Shown one piece after another: positions 7,421 through 16,309 of a stretch of 64,000 nt of DNA (within the stretch, counting starts at the first letter, position 1; each line of letters begins with the position of its first letter). A program made the position numbers and the translations under genes. The notes below the pieces were generated by a model. The model saw nothing but the letters and a program-made list of their open reading frames with translations. It did no database searches and was not told the origin of the DNA. Origin of the DNA: Salinimicrobium sp035607535 (GTDB lineage: Bacteria; Bacteroidota; Bacteroidia; Flavobacteriales; Flavobacteriaceae); NCBI RefSeq assembly GCF_035607535.1, contig NZ_JAYDZX010000001.1, positions 434,001 through 498,000 of the forward strand, in the 5' to 3' direction.

Positions 7421-8943
7421 TTTTTCTTTAGCTTCAGGGAATAGAGGTCTTTCCTGCGATCTTTCATGTTTCTCACACTTCCGAAGTTATGCAGCTCTTT
7501 GAGGAGATCCAGATCCACATCCACTAACAAAGTACTTTCTGTATTAGGAGTAGCTTCAGCTTTAATTCCGTTTACAGGAAATGAAAAGTCAGATGGCGTG
7601 AATACTGCGCTCTGGGCATACTGTATATCCATGTTATTTACCTTAGGCAAATTCCCCACCGAGCCCGCAATCGCCACATAGCACTCATTCTCAATCGCCC
7701 GACTCATGGCGCACAGACGAACCCTGGAATATCCATTCTGGGTATCGGTCATAAAGGGTACGAACATGATATTCATCCCCTGCTCTGCAAGCAGCCTCCC
7801 CAATTCAGGAAATTCGACGTCATAACAAATAAGAACTCCAATTTTTCCGCAGTCGGTATCAAATGTCTTCACCTGGCTTCCGCCTTTCATCCCCCAGGCA
7901 GAACCTTCGGCCGGAGTGATGTGAAGTTTTTCATAACGCTCATAGCTGCCGTCACGACGACACAAGTAGCCCACATTATACATGTGTTCTCCAATGATCT
8001 GCGGCATGCTACCGGTAATAATATTGATGTTATAGGTAATGGCAAAATCTACAAAGGTCTCCAGCAGTTTATCTGTATATGAAGCCAGAGAACGTATAGC
8101 TTCGGCTTCGTTCAGGTGATTATACTCGGCCATTAACGGCGCGTTGAACAGCTCCGGAAACAAAATGAAATCACTCTGGTAGTCACTCACCGCATCTACA
8201 AAGAATTCAATTTGGGATACCAGGGCATCAAAATCCTTGAACAACCGCATTTGCCATTGAACAAGGCCCAAACGCACCACCGTTTTGGGAGTATGAATAA
8301 GTTTATCTGGTTTGGTGTAGTAAATATTATTCCACTCCATGAGAGTTGCGAACTCCTTGCTCTCATGATCTCCGGGCAAGTAACCTTTTATGACCTTCTT
8401 TACGTGAAAATCATTGGAAAGCTGAAAAGAAAGCACTGGATCATGTATCTCCTTGACCTTTACTTTTTCGATGTATTGTTTGGGAGTTAGCTCTTCGGCA
8501 AATTCGGCATAGTTGGGAATGCGGCCTCCAAAAATGATGGATTTTAAGTTTAACTGTTCACACAGTTCCTTTCTTGCTTCATAAAGTCGGCGACCAAGAC
8601 GCATCCCGCGGAATTCCGGGTGTATAAACACATCGATCCCGTAAAGCACATCACCGTTCTTTGTGTGAGTTGAAAAATTTTCCCCGCCCGTGATCTGTTC
8701 ATAGGTGTGGTTATCGTCGAACTTGTTGTAGTCAACTATGATTGAAAGTGCACAGCCGGCAATTTTTTCATTAATAATGATACAAAACTGGCCATCGGGA
8801 AACTTTTTTATTAGGTTCTTGATCTCTTTCTCGCTCCAATACTCATTCGGCATGGCATCATAGCTCTCGATCATGGAGATCTTAAGTTCCTTATAATCCT
8901 TGACGCTCAGGTTTCTTAGTTCTATTTTTGCAGATTCTATCAC
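7417..8943 (-). CDS. GNAT acetyltransferase-carbon-nitrogen hydrolase fusion
   Basis: 508 residues with two domains. Residues about 5-190 are a GNAT acetyltransferase-like fold: VLYGIDVFIHPEFRGMRLGRRLYEARKEL holds the acetyl-CoA binding R/QxxGxG/A-type loop. Residues about 222-500 are a nitrilase-superfamily amidohydrolase with the full Glu-Lys-Cys triad: E264 (LFPELFNAP), K339 (YEKLHITPAE) and C373 (LICYDVEFPE). Such enzymes cleave amide C-N bonds; the fused GNAT domain suggests substrate acetylation or binding before hydrolysis, which is inference. This fusion is a known Bacteroidota arrangement, but the substrate is not known. The gene is convergent with the aldehyde dehydrogenase, and 261 bases of AT-rich sequence without a visible gene lie upstream. 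Confidence 0.9.
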   Translation of the reverse strand: MIESAKIELRNLSVKDYKELKISMIESYDAMPNEYWSEKEIKNLIKKFPDGQFCIIINEKIAGCALSIIVDYNKFDDNHTYEQITGGENFSTHTKNGDVLYGIDVFIHPEFRGMRLGRRLYEARKELCEQLNLKSIIFGGRIPNYAEFAEELTPKQYIEKVKVKEIHDPVLSFQLSNDFHVKKVIKGYLPGDHESKEFATLMEWNNIYYTKPDKLIHTPKTVVRLGLVQWQMRLFKDFDALVSQIEFFVDAVSDYQSDFILFPELFNAPLMAEYNHLNEAEAIRSLASYTDKLLETFVDFAITYNINIITGSMPQIIGEHMYNVGYLCRRDGSYERYEKLHITPAEGSAWGMKGGSQVKTFDTDCGKIGVLICYDVEFPELGRLLAEQGMNIMFVPFMTDTQNGYSRVRLCAMSRAIENECYVAIAGSVGNLPKVNNMDIQYAQSAVFTPSDFSFPVNGIKAEATPNTESTLLVDVDLDLLKELHNFGSVRNMKDRRKDLYSLKLKKN

Positions 8944-9204
8944 TTGCTATTTTTATTTACAAAGATATTCCTTTCTCCGCTGCTTTTTAAAAACAATGCA
9001 TTTTGAGGGAAAACTTTTGGTTTCCAATAAATTACAATTTTTGACGCTTTTGATCCAATTTTATTTCAGCACAGTTGATCTACAGCGCTAACTATATTTG
9101 GCGGATCTTATTCGTTACACTTATTTGACTTAATTCCACTAAAGAGAAGTGATATTCCGATATTCAAGCGACCTGAACAATGACGCCTTCTTTATTTTTA
9201 GTAA

Positions 9205-10062
9205 TCATTTGTACTCCAGAAATTCAATCCGGAACTTTTCTCCCGGAAGTCTTTGAGCAAGCGTATTGATCCCGGCCTCACTTAATTGAAGAACCCTGGG
9301 ATAGCCACCCGTAGTTTGCCCGTCTCTCATCAAAGCAATAAGAGTGCCCGATGGGGTTAGCTGCACAGTTCCCGGCAGAACCGGCCCGGTAATAATGGGT
9401 TCCAGAGTGTTCTCAATTTTCTCCTGAAACTGAATTCCCATACGGTTGCTTTCCCTTGCTGCTGAAAAATGCCATTTTTGAAGGGCATCTTTTTCTGAAG
9501 CTTTTAATAGCTGAAATTCCGGCCCCGGAAATGTCTCTATTACTCCTGAAGTAAGGTAATCATCAGCTTTTACAGCTGAAAAAGAAGAAACTGAAGATAA
9601 ATCCCCTTCTAAAAATGCCAGTTTCATACCCTTTTCTAAACGGCTGAATTCTGTTATTCCCGGAGACCAGCTTCTGCTCCCCATCACCTGTTCGGTCTGG
9701 AATCCTCCTTTGATGGCCAAATAAGCCCTGTAGCCGGTATTTCTTTTTCCAAATGATAATACCTGTCCTGCTGCAACTTTATAGAGCTTGTAATTATCTA
9801 AAGGCTTTTCATTGAGCTTTGGAGAGAGACCTGCTCCTGTGATTGCAATTTGAGCGGGAGCAAAAAATCGCATTTTTGGCCCCTGTAGGGTGATCTCCAG
9901 CACGGCAGCGTCGGGATGGTTCCCTAACAAAAGATTGGCCATGCCGGCAGCTTGCCGGTCCATAGCACCACCCGCTGGTACTCCAAATTCCCTGAAGCCA
10001 AACCTCCCTCGGTCCTGAACGCTGCTAAATAAACCTGCCTGTAAGATTTCTACTTCAGCCAT
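9205..10062 (-). CDS. pxpC: 5-oxoprolinase subunit C (KipA-like carboxyltransferase-fold)
   Basis: 285 residues of the AHS2/KipA family. The signature N terminus LQAGLFSSVQDRGRFGFREFGVPAGGAMDRQAAGMANLLLGN is followed by AVLEITLQGPKMRF and the C-terminal ...GTLIALMRDGQTTGGYPRVLQLSEAG block. With PxpA and PxpB it forms the ATP-dependent prokaryotic 5-oxoprolinase that opens the lactam of pyroglutamate to give glutamate, a damage-repair and scavenging reaction in the cytoplasm. The start at 10062 overlaps the end of pxpB by eight bases, indicating translational coupling. It is the last gene of the run; no clear terminator hairpin follows. Confidence 0.92.
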   Translation of the reverse strand: MAEVEILQAGLFSSVQDRGRFGFREFGVPAGGAMDRQAAGMANLLLGNHPDAAVLEITLQGPKMRFFAPAQIAITGAGLSPKLNEKPLDNYKLYKVAAGQVLSFGKRNTGYRAYLAIKGGFQTEQVMGSRSWSPGITEFSRLEKGMKLAFLEGDLSSVSSFSAVKADDYLTSGVIETFPGPEFQLLKASEKDALQKWHFSAARESNRMGIQFQEKIENTLEPIITGPVLPGTVQLTPSGTLIALMRDGQTTGGYPRVLQLSEAGINTLAQRLPGEKFRIEFLEYK

Positions 10063-10786
10063 TGTACTCCTCGCTTTTTATCCGGTACAGTCCTTTTTTG
10101 ACCTCACTACTCATCCTCCTGTGCTCTTCCAGACTCACAGGATAAAATCTTATCCTGTCACCAGCATGAATTTCACATGGAGGATCCAATGCGGGATCAA
10201 AAAGCGGAACAGGAGAATTGCCAATAATATTCCATCCACCCGGACTTTCCTGCGGATAAATTCCTGTCTGTTTTTCGCCTATTCCAACTGCCCCTTTTTC
10301 AATCTTTGAACGGGGATGTTTTCGACGTGAAAAATGCAGAGTTTTTGGAAGGCCGCCGAGGTATAGAAATCCGGGTAAAAATCCGGTAAAATACACCAGG
10401 TAATCCTTAGAAGAATGCAGTTCGATTATTTGCTTTTTTGACAGGTTTTTGGACCCAGCCATCTCAGCCAGATCCAAAGCAAAAACATCATCGTAGCACA
10501 CCGGAATATGAAATAACCGACTTACGATTCTAAAGCTTCTATTCGCCTTAGAAAGGTCGTCTTTAAGGTTTAAAACACTACCATAGACATCTTCTATTGA
10601 CACATTGTAAGTGATTAACAATGAGTTGTATGTGTTGCTTATTTCAACCTTCTCTTTAAGTGTATTTTCCTGAAAAAACTTTTTCACCCCGAGCACTTTT
10701 TTAAGTGTATCAGGAGATATTTCGGGTTCAAATTCGAGCAGGATAGCTCTCTCCCCCAGCCTTTTTATCTTCGGATATTCATCCAT
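10055..10786 (-). CDS. pxpB: 5-oxoprolinase subunit B (KipI-like)
   Basis: 243 residues of the AHS1/KipI family. Diagnostic segments are the N-terminal RLGERAILLEFEPEISPDTL, the ISRLFHIPVCYDD-like strand (here IVSRLFHIPVCYDDVFALDL), and YLVYFTGFLPGFLYLGGLP followed by ...VGIGEKQTGIYPQESPGGWNIIGNSPVPLFDP. The protein pairs with PxpC, and together with PxpA hydrolyses 5-oxoproline using ATP. In Bacillus the homolog KipI also inhibits a sporulation kinase; nothing here suggests that role. Its start shares one base (10786) with the pxpA stop and its 3' end overlaps pxpC, so all three pxp genes are coupled. Confidence 0.93.
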   Translation of the reverse strand: MDEYPKIKRLGERAILLEFEPEISPDTLKKVLGVKKFFQENTLKEKVEISNTYNSLLITYNVSIEDVYGSVLNLKDDLSKANRSFRIVSRLFHIPVCYDDVFALDLAEMAGSKNLSKKQIIELHSSKDYLVYFTGFLPGFLYLGGLPKTLHFSRRKHPRSKIEKGAVGIGEKQTGIYPQESPGGWNIIGNSPVPLFDPALDPPCEIHAGDRIRFYPVSLEEHRRMSSEVKKGLYRIKSEEYNG

Positions 10787-11523
10787 CAGGCTTTGTAGAT
10801 TTCGACATTTCTGGAAGGTAATTCCCGATGCAAATATTGCAAGATTTCCACCGAATTAGGAGTGTCACCGTGGAGGCAAAAAGTGGTGGCTAAAGTATCG
10901 AAATTTTGCCCTTTTTGAGGGGTGATTTTTCCGATGGAAATCATCGAGAAAAGGTGGTCCAAAACCTGCTCTTTTTTTGTGATCACTGCACCACTTTCTT
11001 TTCGGCTTACCAGCGTACCATCGGCATTGTAGTTCCTATCGGCAAAAGCTTCATATCTCACCTTTAGTTTTCCTTTTGCCAATTCACTTATGACTGATCC
11101 TTCCGCAGCATAAAGCACAAGATCATCACCAAACTCGAGAATCGCGTCGATAATAGTTTGAGCAACTTCAGCATTTGAATGGGCATCGTTATATAAAGCG
11201 CCGTGGGGTTTGACGTGAGTAAGAACAGCACCTTCAGCTTCGGTGATCTGTTTCAACCCCATGATCTGAGCTACAAGAGAGCGTTTCAGTTCCTTTTGCT
11301 CCATGTCAATTGAGACCCTTCCGAAGTTCTCCTTATCGGGATAAGAAGGATGGGCACCTATTTCAACTCCGTGCTCCATAGCAAGATCAACGGTATGCTG
11401 CATGGTCTCCAAAGTGCCTGCATGACCGCCACAGGCAATATTACAGGCCGAAATTAGAGCCATGAGCTCTTTTTCGTGCTCCCCTCCTTCCCCCAAATCA
11501 CAATTAATGTGTATCTTTTTCAT
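10786..11523 (-). CDS. pxpA: 5-oxoprolinase subunit A (LamB/YcsF family)
   Basis: 245 residues. The LamB/YcsF signature is intact: INCDLGEG at the N terminus, ISACNIACGGHAGTLETM, the VEIGAHPSYPDKENFGR segment and LTHVKPHGALYNDA, ending with FCLHGDTPNSVEIL. The conserved Asp/His residues in these blocks form a metal- or substrate-binding pocket in the family. Acts with PxpB and PxpC in ATP-dependent cleavage of 5-oxoproline to glutamate. It begins two bases after the stop of the Nramp-like gene, so the transporter and enzyme are very likely one transcript. Confidence 0.94.
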   Translation of the reverse strand: MKKIHINCDLGEGGEHEKELMALISACNIACGGHAGTLETMQHTVDLAMEHGVEIGAHPSYPDKENFGRVSIDMEQKELKRSLVAQIMGLKQITEAEGAVLTHVKPHGALYNDAHSNAEVAQTIIDAILEFGDDLVLYAAEGSVISELAKGKLKVRYEAFADRNYNADGTLVSRKESGAVITKKEQVLDHLFSMISIGKITPQKGQNFDTLATTFCLHGDTPNSVEILQYLHRELPSRNVEIYKA

Positions 11524-11525
11524 AG

Positions 11526-12749
11526 CTATAGACTTTCAAGTACAGTATAAATGGAGCGGGCACCAAGGAAAATAGTGATAGCTATTATCAAAACGCCCAG
11601 GATATTGCCCCGAAGTTTATTCTTTGCACTCCCCATCAGTATCCGCCGGTTTACGACCCAAAGCAGGAAAACCGCAATAACGGGTAGTAGTATTCCGTTG
11701 GCTACCTGCGCAAATTTGATGATCTCCACCGGCTGTAATCCAAGAGAAGAAAATATCACTCCCAGAAGAAGGATGATGGCCCAAACCATTTTGAACTTTA
11801 CTGAAGTTAGGCTTTTTTTCCAACCCATACAACCTGTAACCACGTATGCCGCAGCCAGGGGTGCAGTGATGGAAGAAGAAATTCCCGCAGCAAACAATCC
11901 TATTGCTATGAACCAGGTGGCATAAGTCCCAAATATCGGTTCGAGCCCGGCAGCCAGATCGGCTGCGGAATTTACATCAACCACTCCCGAAGCAGCTGCT
12001 GTTATGACAATAGCGAGAGAAACAATTCCGCCGAGACTAATGCTCCAAAAAAGCTCTTTTTGAGCAGTCTTTAAGGAACTTCTGTCTTTCCACTTCTCAC
12101 TCACCAGGGAAGCATGCAGAAAAAGGTTGTAAGGCACCACAGTAGTCCCTATCAAAGCCATTACGGTAAGGATCCCGGCGCCACCATTCCGAGGAATGAA
12201 AAGGCCCTGAAGCAGCTTGGAGAGGTCCGGCTTTGTAATAACCGCGGTGACAAGAAAGGAAATGCTCATGATCGCAACAAGCACAATAAAAACCCTTTCC
12301 AGAACTTTGTAATTGCCTAGTGCCAGTAAAGCGAAGGCGATCAAGCCAATGACCACACTCCAGATATTTACCTGAAAAAACCCTGACCCAATTTCCTGCA
12401 CAGGAAGAACTGCCGAAATGCCCAGAACAGCACCCGAAATGTTTCCGGCTTCGTAGGCGGCGTTACCAATAACAATAGCCGCAAAAATAAGCAGAATGGA
12501 GAGGCTTCTAAAAAGCGGATTTTGGATCTCCTCTCTTATGACCTCGCTAAGTCCTTTTTGAGTGACGATCCCAACTCTCGCCGCCATTTCCTGCAAAATG
12601 ATACAGGCAATGATGGAAAGCAGTAAAGCCCAAAGCAGGGAAAACCCGAAGTCAACTCCGGCGACAGTGCAAACAGTAACTGTTCCGGGACCAATAAAAG
12701 CGGCCGAAACCAGCACTCCCGGACCCAGATTTTTAACCCATTTTATCAA
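11526..12749 (-). CDS. Nramp-related transporter lacking canonical metal ligands
   Basis: 407 residues with about 11 hydrophobic spans, an inner-membrane protein of the Nramp (SLC11) fold. Ordinary Nramp metal transporters carry DPGN in span 1 and an MPH motif in span 6. Here span 1 reads FIGPGTVTV (G20-P-G-T23), so the Asp and Asn ligands are missing. Span 6 reads GTTVVPYNLFLHAS (V205-P-Y207), so the Met and His are also missing, though the helix-breaking prolines remain. This is the YcsG-type branch found beside pxp genes. Transport of a divalent metal is therefore doubtful; uptake of 5-oxoproline or a related acid is a plausible inference from context. It starts inside the last four bases of the DUF2891 gene and lies two bases before pxpA. 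Confidence 0.88.
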   Translation of the reverse strand: MIKWVKNLGPGVLVSAAFIGPGTVTVCTVAGVDFGFSLLWALLLSIIACIILQEMAARVGIVTQKGLSEVIREEIQNPLFRSLSILLIFAAIVIGNAAYEAGNISGAVLGISAVLPVQEIGSGFFQVNIWSVVIGLIAFALLALGNYKVLERVFIVLVAIMSISFLVTAVITKPDLSKLLQGLFIPRNGGAGILTVMALIGTTVVPYNLFLHASLVSEKWKDRSSLKTAQKELFWSISLGGIVSLAIVITAAASGVVDVNSAADLAAGLEPIFGTYATWFIAIGLFAAGISSSITAPLAAAYVVTGCMGWKKSLTSVKFKMVWAIILLLGVIFSSLGLQPVEIIKFAQVANGILLPVIAVFLLWVVNRRILMGSAKNKLRGNILGVLIIAITIFLGARSIYTVLESL

Positions 12750-13897
12750 AGCTCCCTGTTACTTTCCTGAATGGCATACAATGCAAAAGTCCCAAGCCAG
12801 TGACCACCTTCATAGCTATCTCCAACCAGGTTTGGAAAGGAGTAATTGACATGTTCATTAGCCAAAGACCGCAGATGCCCGTAATCTTCGGGATATTGAT
12901 TGGCAAGCCCGTAGAGAACCCAGCCCCTGCTGAAGTTCAGGCCGTCCAGGTGCACCAGTTTTCCATCGGTCCTGTCGGTCACTTCTGCGACCTCCATTGC
13001 AAAATCCTTCTTTCGTAGCTGTGGGAGAAAATCTTTCATCCACAGGTTGAAAGTTTTTTTCGGAAGCACGCGGCGCATTATGTCGACCTCCGAAAGACAG
13101 GGCGAAAGAAAATCAAATCCTCCCGGTTCCCATTCAATAGGACAGGCATCATCATTCAAATAGTAGTCCTTCGCTCTTTTTTCAATGAGCATTCGCAACT
13201 CTTCCCTCTCTGCAGTAACGGCATAATCATGCGCCAATGCCAGAGCAAAAGCTGTATTGGTGTGCTCCCCCACCCGAATCGGGTAATTCAGCTTTGGCAA
13301 AAATTCCTTGAACTTCTTAACCATAAGTTCAGTAAGCGGCTGAAGGTTTTGACTGAGCTCCTTTGCCAAAGGATCTTCCCAGGTTTGTAATTCTTCTGCC
13401 AGTTTCAGAACCCACGCCCAACCATAAGTACGTTCAAAGCTACTTTCCTGTGCCCGACTGAAATATTTTACTTCTTCCTGAATGTTTTCGGCTGTTAAGG
13501 AAGCCTGCAGTTTCTCACGGATTTCTTCAGCCTTTTTCATCTCCGGAAATTTCTTCAAAAGGCTCACCATTGTCCAATGTGCATGGACAGAAGAGTGCCA
13601 GTCAAAACAACCATAAAAAGCGGGATGCAATTCCCGTGGTTCTCCAATATCTTCAGCCCCAGCCAAAGTCTGGTTCAGTTTATTGGGATATTCGACATTG
13701 ACACAGTTAAGTGGCAACTTGACCAGTTTGTTCGCCTCTTCAACCGTGAGGGCAATGGATTTTGATGGTTCCAGCATAGCTACAGCTTCATCTACAAGGG
13801 TGGAATCCTGGCCGACAGCTTCTCCCTCAAGAGATTCATCATTTCCTTTACAACCTACGATCGCAAGTGCAGCGATCATCAAAATTATTTTCTTCAT
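12746..13897 (-). CDS. DUF2891 family lipoprotein
   Basis: 383 residues. The N terminus MKKIILMIAALAIVGC ends in a lipobox with the acylated cysteine at about 16, followed by an acidic linker, so the mature protein is a lipoprotein. The body matches DUF2891 proteins: LHPAFYGCFDWHSSVHAHW, then YGWAWVLKLAEEL, the VGEHTNTAFALALAHDYA block, PGGFDFLSPCLSEVDIMRRVLP and a closing YEGGHWLGTFALYAI. The repeated helical pairs with conserved His/Trp/Asp suggest an alpha/alpha-barrel hydrolase-like fold, but no reaction is established. It overlaps the Nramp-like gene by four bases and lies eight bases after comM, so it shares the transcript of the 5-oxoproline genes and may supply or process their substrate outside the inner membrane. 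Confidence 0.85.
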   Translation of the reverse strand: MKKIILMIAALAIVGCKGNDESLEGEAVGQDSTLVDEAVAMLEPSKSIALTVEEANKLVKLPLNCVNVEYPNKLNQTLAGAEDIGEPRELHPAFYGCFDWHSSVHAHWTMVSLLKKFPEMKKAEEIREKLQASLTAENIQEEVKYFSRAQESSFERTYGWAWVLKLAEELQTWEDPLAKELSQNLQPLTELMVKKFKEFLPKLNYPIRVGEHTNTAFALALAHDYAVTAEREELRMLIEKRAKDYYLNDDACPIEWEPGGFDFLSPCLSEVDIMRRVLPKKTFNLWMKDFLPQLRKKDFAMEVAEVTDRTDGKLVHLDGLNFSRGWVLYGLANQYPEDYGHLRSLANEHVNYSFPNLVGDSYEGGHWLGTFALYAIQESNREL

Positions 13898-13905
13898 AAC
13901 GTAAT

Positions 13906-15444
13906 TTATCCAAGCCAGCCTTCTCTGTCAAGGCTGCGGTATTGTATAGCTTCACTAATGTGAGCTCCATTGATATTATCAGAATTTTCAAGGTCAGCGA
14001 TCGTGCGGGAGACTTTCAGGATTCGGTCATAAGCCCTGGCCGAAAGGTTAAGCCTTTCCATAGCCACTTTTAGCAGGTTCATGGAATTGGAATCCAGCGC
14101 GCAGTACTCCCTGATCTGTTTTACGCTCATTTGAGCATTATAGTGCACCTTATCATTACTTGCAAATCTCTCTGTCTGCCTTTGTCTTGCAGCCATTACT
14201 CTTTGTCTTATCTCGCGACTACTCTCCCCCCGCCTCTCATCACTCAGTTTTTCAAACGGAACGGGTGTAACTTCAATATGTATGTCTATTCTGTCTAATA
14301 AAGGCCCGCTAATTTTACTCATGTAGCGCTGCATCTCTGCAGGAGAAGAAGTTGCCGGAGATCCCGGATCATTAAAAAATCCGCTGGGACTCGGGTTCAT
14401 ACTTGCCACGAGCATAAAACTTGAAGGATAGGTGACTGTAAACTTAGCTCTGGAAATTGTCACTTCCCTGTCCTCTAGAGGTTGTCGCATCACTTCAAGC
14501 ACACTTCTTTTGAATTCGGGTAGTTCGTCAAGAAAAAGAACTCCGTTATGAGATAGCGAAATTTCTCCCGGTTGAGGATATGCCCCGCCTCCCACGAGAG
14601 CAACGTCGCTAATTGTGTGGTGCGGACTTCTAAAGGGCCTGTGCGCCATCAAACCCACATTCTCCTTCACCCTTCCTACCACGCTGTGGATCTTGGTCGT
14701 TTCCAGCGCCTCATGCAAGGTCATGGGCGGCAAAATACTTGGCAGGCGCTTAGCCAGCATAGTTTTTCCTGCTCCCGGGGGACCAATCAAAATAATATTG
14801 TGGCCTCCCGCAGCTGCTATTTCCATACAGCGTTTAATGGATTCCTGCCCCTTTACATCGGCAAAGTCATGTTCGGGATTTTCCAGCTCCTGGAAGAATT
14901 CCTTTCGGGTGTCGATGATCGTTCTCTCTAAAGGTTCCCCCTTATCAAAAAACCGGATAATCTCCTCAATATTGTCAATTCCGTAGACTTCGAGTCCGCT
15001 TACGATAGCGGCTTCCTTGACGTTCTGCTTGGGAAGTATAAATCCTTTAAAACCTTCTTCCTTTGCTTTGATTGCTATAGGCAAAGCGCCCCGAATAGGC
15101 TGCAGACTCCCGTCAAGGGAAAGCTCTCCCATGATGACATACTCCTGAATATTAGTAGCTTTGATCTGCCCGGAAGCCATAAGTATCCCCATGGCAAAAG
15201 TGAGATCATAGGCCGAACCTTCCTTGCGGAGATCGGCAGGAGCCATGTTTACGGTGATCTTTTTTCCGGGGAGATTGTAGCCAACATTTTTTAGGGCTGC
15301 AGCTATTCTGAAACTGCTTTCCTTTACAGCAATATCGGGAAGACCTACAAGATGATATCCAATGCCTGTGTCCACGTTCACCTCCACAGTTATTGTGGTG
15401 GCTTCCACGCCAAAAACAGCACTTCCGTAAACCTTTACAAGCAT
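13906..15444 (-). CDS. comM: YifB/ComM family Mg-chelatase-like AAA+ ATPase
   Basis: 512 residues. The N-terminal third is the ComM/Lon-like S5-fold (VEVNVDTGIGYHLVGLPDIAVKESSFRIAAALKNVGY and FAMGILMASGQI). The AAA+ domain shows Walker A GPPGAGKTMLAKRLPSILP, Walker B GVLFLDELPEFKRSVLE and the FRSPHHTISDVALVGGG sensor segment. A C-terminal Mg-chelatase-like helical domain holds NLSARAYDRILKVSRTIADLE. In naturally competent bacteria the homolog is a hexameric helicase that drives branch migration during integration of incoming DNA. It is the first gene of the apparent comM-DUF2891-nramp-pxpABC run, though an unrelated role makes an internal promoter likely. Confidence 0.93.
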   Translation of the reverse strand: MLVKVYGSAVFGVEATTITVEVNVDTGIGYHLVGLPDIAVKESSFRIAAALKNVGYNLPGKKITVNMAPADLRKEGSAYDLTFAMGILMASGQIKATNIQEYVIMGELSLDGSLQPIRGALPIAIKAKEEGFKGFILPKQNVKEAAIVSGLEVYGIDNIEEIIRFFDKGEPLERTIIDTRKEFFQELENPEHDFADVKGQESIKRCMEIAAAGGHNIILIGPPGAGKTMLAKRLPSILPPMTLHEALETTKIHSVVGRVKENVGLMAHRPFRSPHHTISDVALVGGGAYPQPGEISLSHNGVLFLDELPEFKRSVLEVMRQPLEDREVTISRAKFTVTYPSSFMLVASMNPSPSGFFNDPGSPATSSPAEMQRYMSKISGPLLDRIDIHIEVTPVPFEKLSDERRGESSREIRQRVMAARQRQTERFASNDKVHYNAQMSVKQIREYCALDSNSMNLLKVAMERLNLSARAYDRILKVSRTIADLENSDNINGAHISEAIQYRSLDREGWLG

Positions 15445-15744
15445 TAAAGAAATATTTTTTTAAATGTAGTAAAAATTTAGAGTAAAGATTTTAAAGGAGC
15501 TTTTTAAACAATTAATTATGATAGTAAAAACAGGAAAACCTCATAAAACGTCATTTTTGATTTTATTAGGACTAGTTTGTAACCTGATGTATATTCTGAA
15601 TACGAAATCCATAAACCACAACAATGAGAAAATGTAATCTTAGTGACGTAAAAAAGATATTATCCTGAATAATAGAGCCACAAGAAAAAATAAGTATGGG
15701 GGTATTTTATAATCAAAGAACAAAAGGTAATCGACCTCAAATTC

Positions 15745-15936
15745 TTATCTATAGACTACTAATAGTATCAGAAAAGTAACAATGATAGCAAAAAGAGCAA
15801 AATAAACAGCATGATGCCAGTTTCTCTTAAACTCAAAGGATTTGATATATCTCTTAATCCCTTGCTTTATTTCTTCCTTGAACATATTTCCAAAATAACC
15901 TACAATTGGTAGAACCAGTAATTCTAGATACTTCAT
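15745..15936 (-). CDS. Possible small single-span membrane protein
   Basis: 63 residues starting with ATG at 15936. The N-terminal half is amphipathic and basic (FKEEIKQGIKRYIKSFEFKRNWHH), and the C-terminal part is one hydrophobic span (VYFALFAIIVTFLILLVVY) ending in R. This polarity and composition look like a genuine small inner-membrane protein rather than chance. The start lacks a clear Shine-Dalgarno, which is common in this phylum and so uninformative. No family is recognised and the surroundings give no functional hint. Confidence 0.4.
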   Translation of the reverse strand: MKYLELLVLPIVGYFGNMFKEEIKQGIKRYIKSFEFKRNWHHAVYFALFAIIVTFLILLVVYR

Positions 15937-16281
15937 TTGAATGAAAGTTGTTAGTTAGGTAGTTTTCTCTACATCTACTGTTGTTTGAATTAACTGTAGT
16001 AAAGATAACGCTTACACCTATTAACTGCAGAGGATGCATCTAAATTTTATTAACAGGAGATCTCTAGAAATAACACCTAATCTACTTAAAGTCAGTAAAT
16101 TAAAAATAACTTTGCTCTTAATTATGTTAATAAAGGCATGCTCTAGGAGAGGTGAAAAATGAACAATTTTAGGATAATTTGTTAGAAAACAAAACCATAC
16201 AGGCAATTCTGCGGGATGAAAGATGTTGATTCTTAATAAAAACACCAACCGAAAATGTCATTTTAAGAAGTTATTAAATAA

Positions 16282-16309
16282 CAACGGCTGCCAAAACCGG
16301 CAGCCGTTG
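16282..16309 (-). terminator. Intrinsic terminator after the sugar kinase
   Basis: A perfect 11-bp stem (CAACGGCTGCC / GGCAGCCGTTG) with a six-base loop lies 19 bases after the kinase stop codon. On the minus strand it is followed by an imperfect T-rich stretch (TTATTTAATAACTTCTT). Confidence 0.75.

Noticed and set aside
8944..9204. Possible plus-strand promoter with TATATTTG near 9093
   Set aside because: No plus-strand gene follows before the convergent pxpC end, so the box is probably chance.
11526..12749. Annotation as a manganese/iron transporter
   Set aside because: The DPGN and MPH ligand motifs are replaced by GPGT and VPY, so metal specificity is not supported.
16021..16248. 75-codon minus-strand frame in the AT-rich gap
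   Set aside because: Cysteine- and phenylalanine-rich without a domain or signal structure; no start context. Looks like chance in AT-rich DNA.
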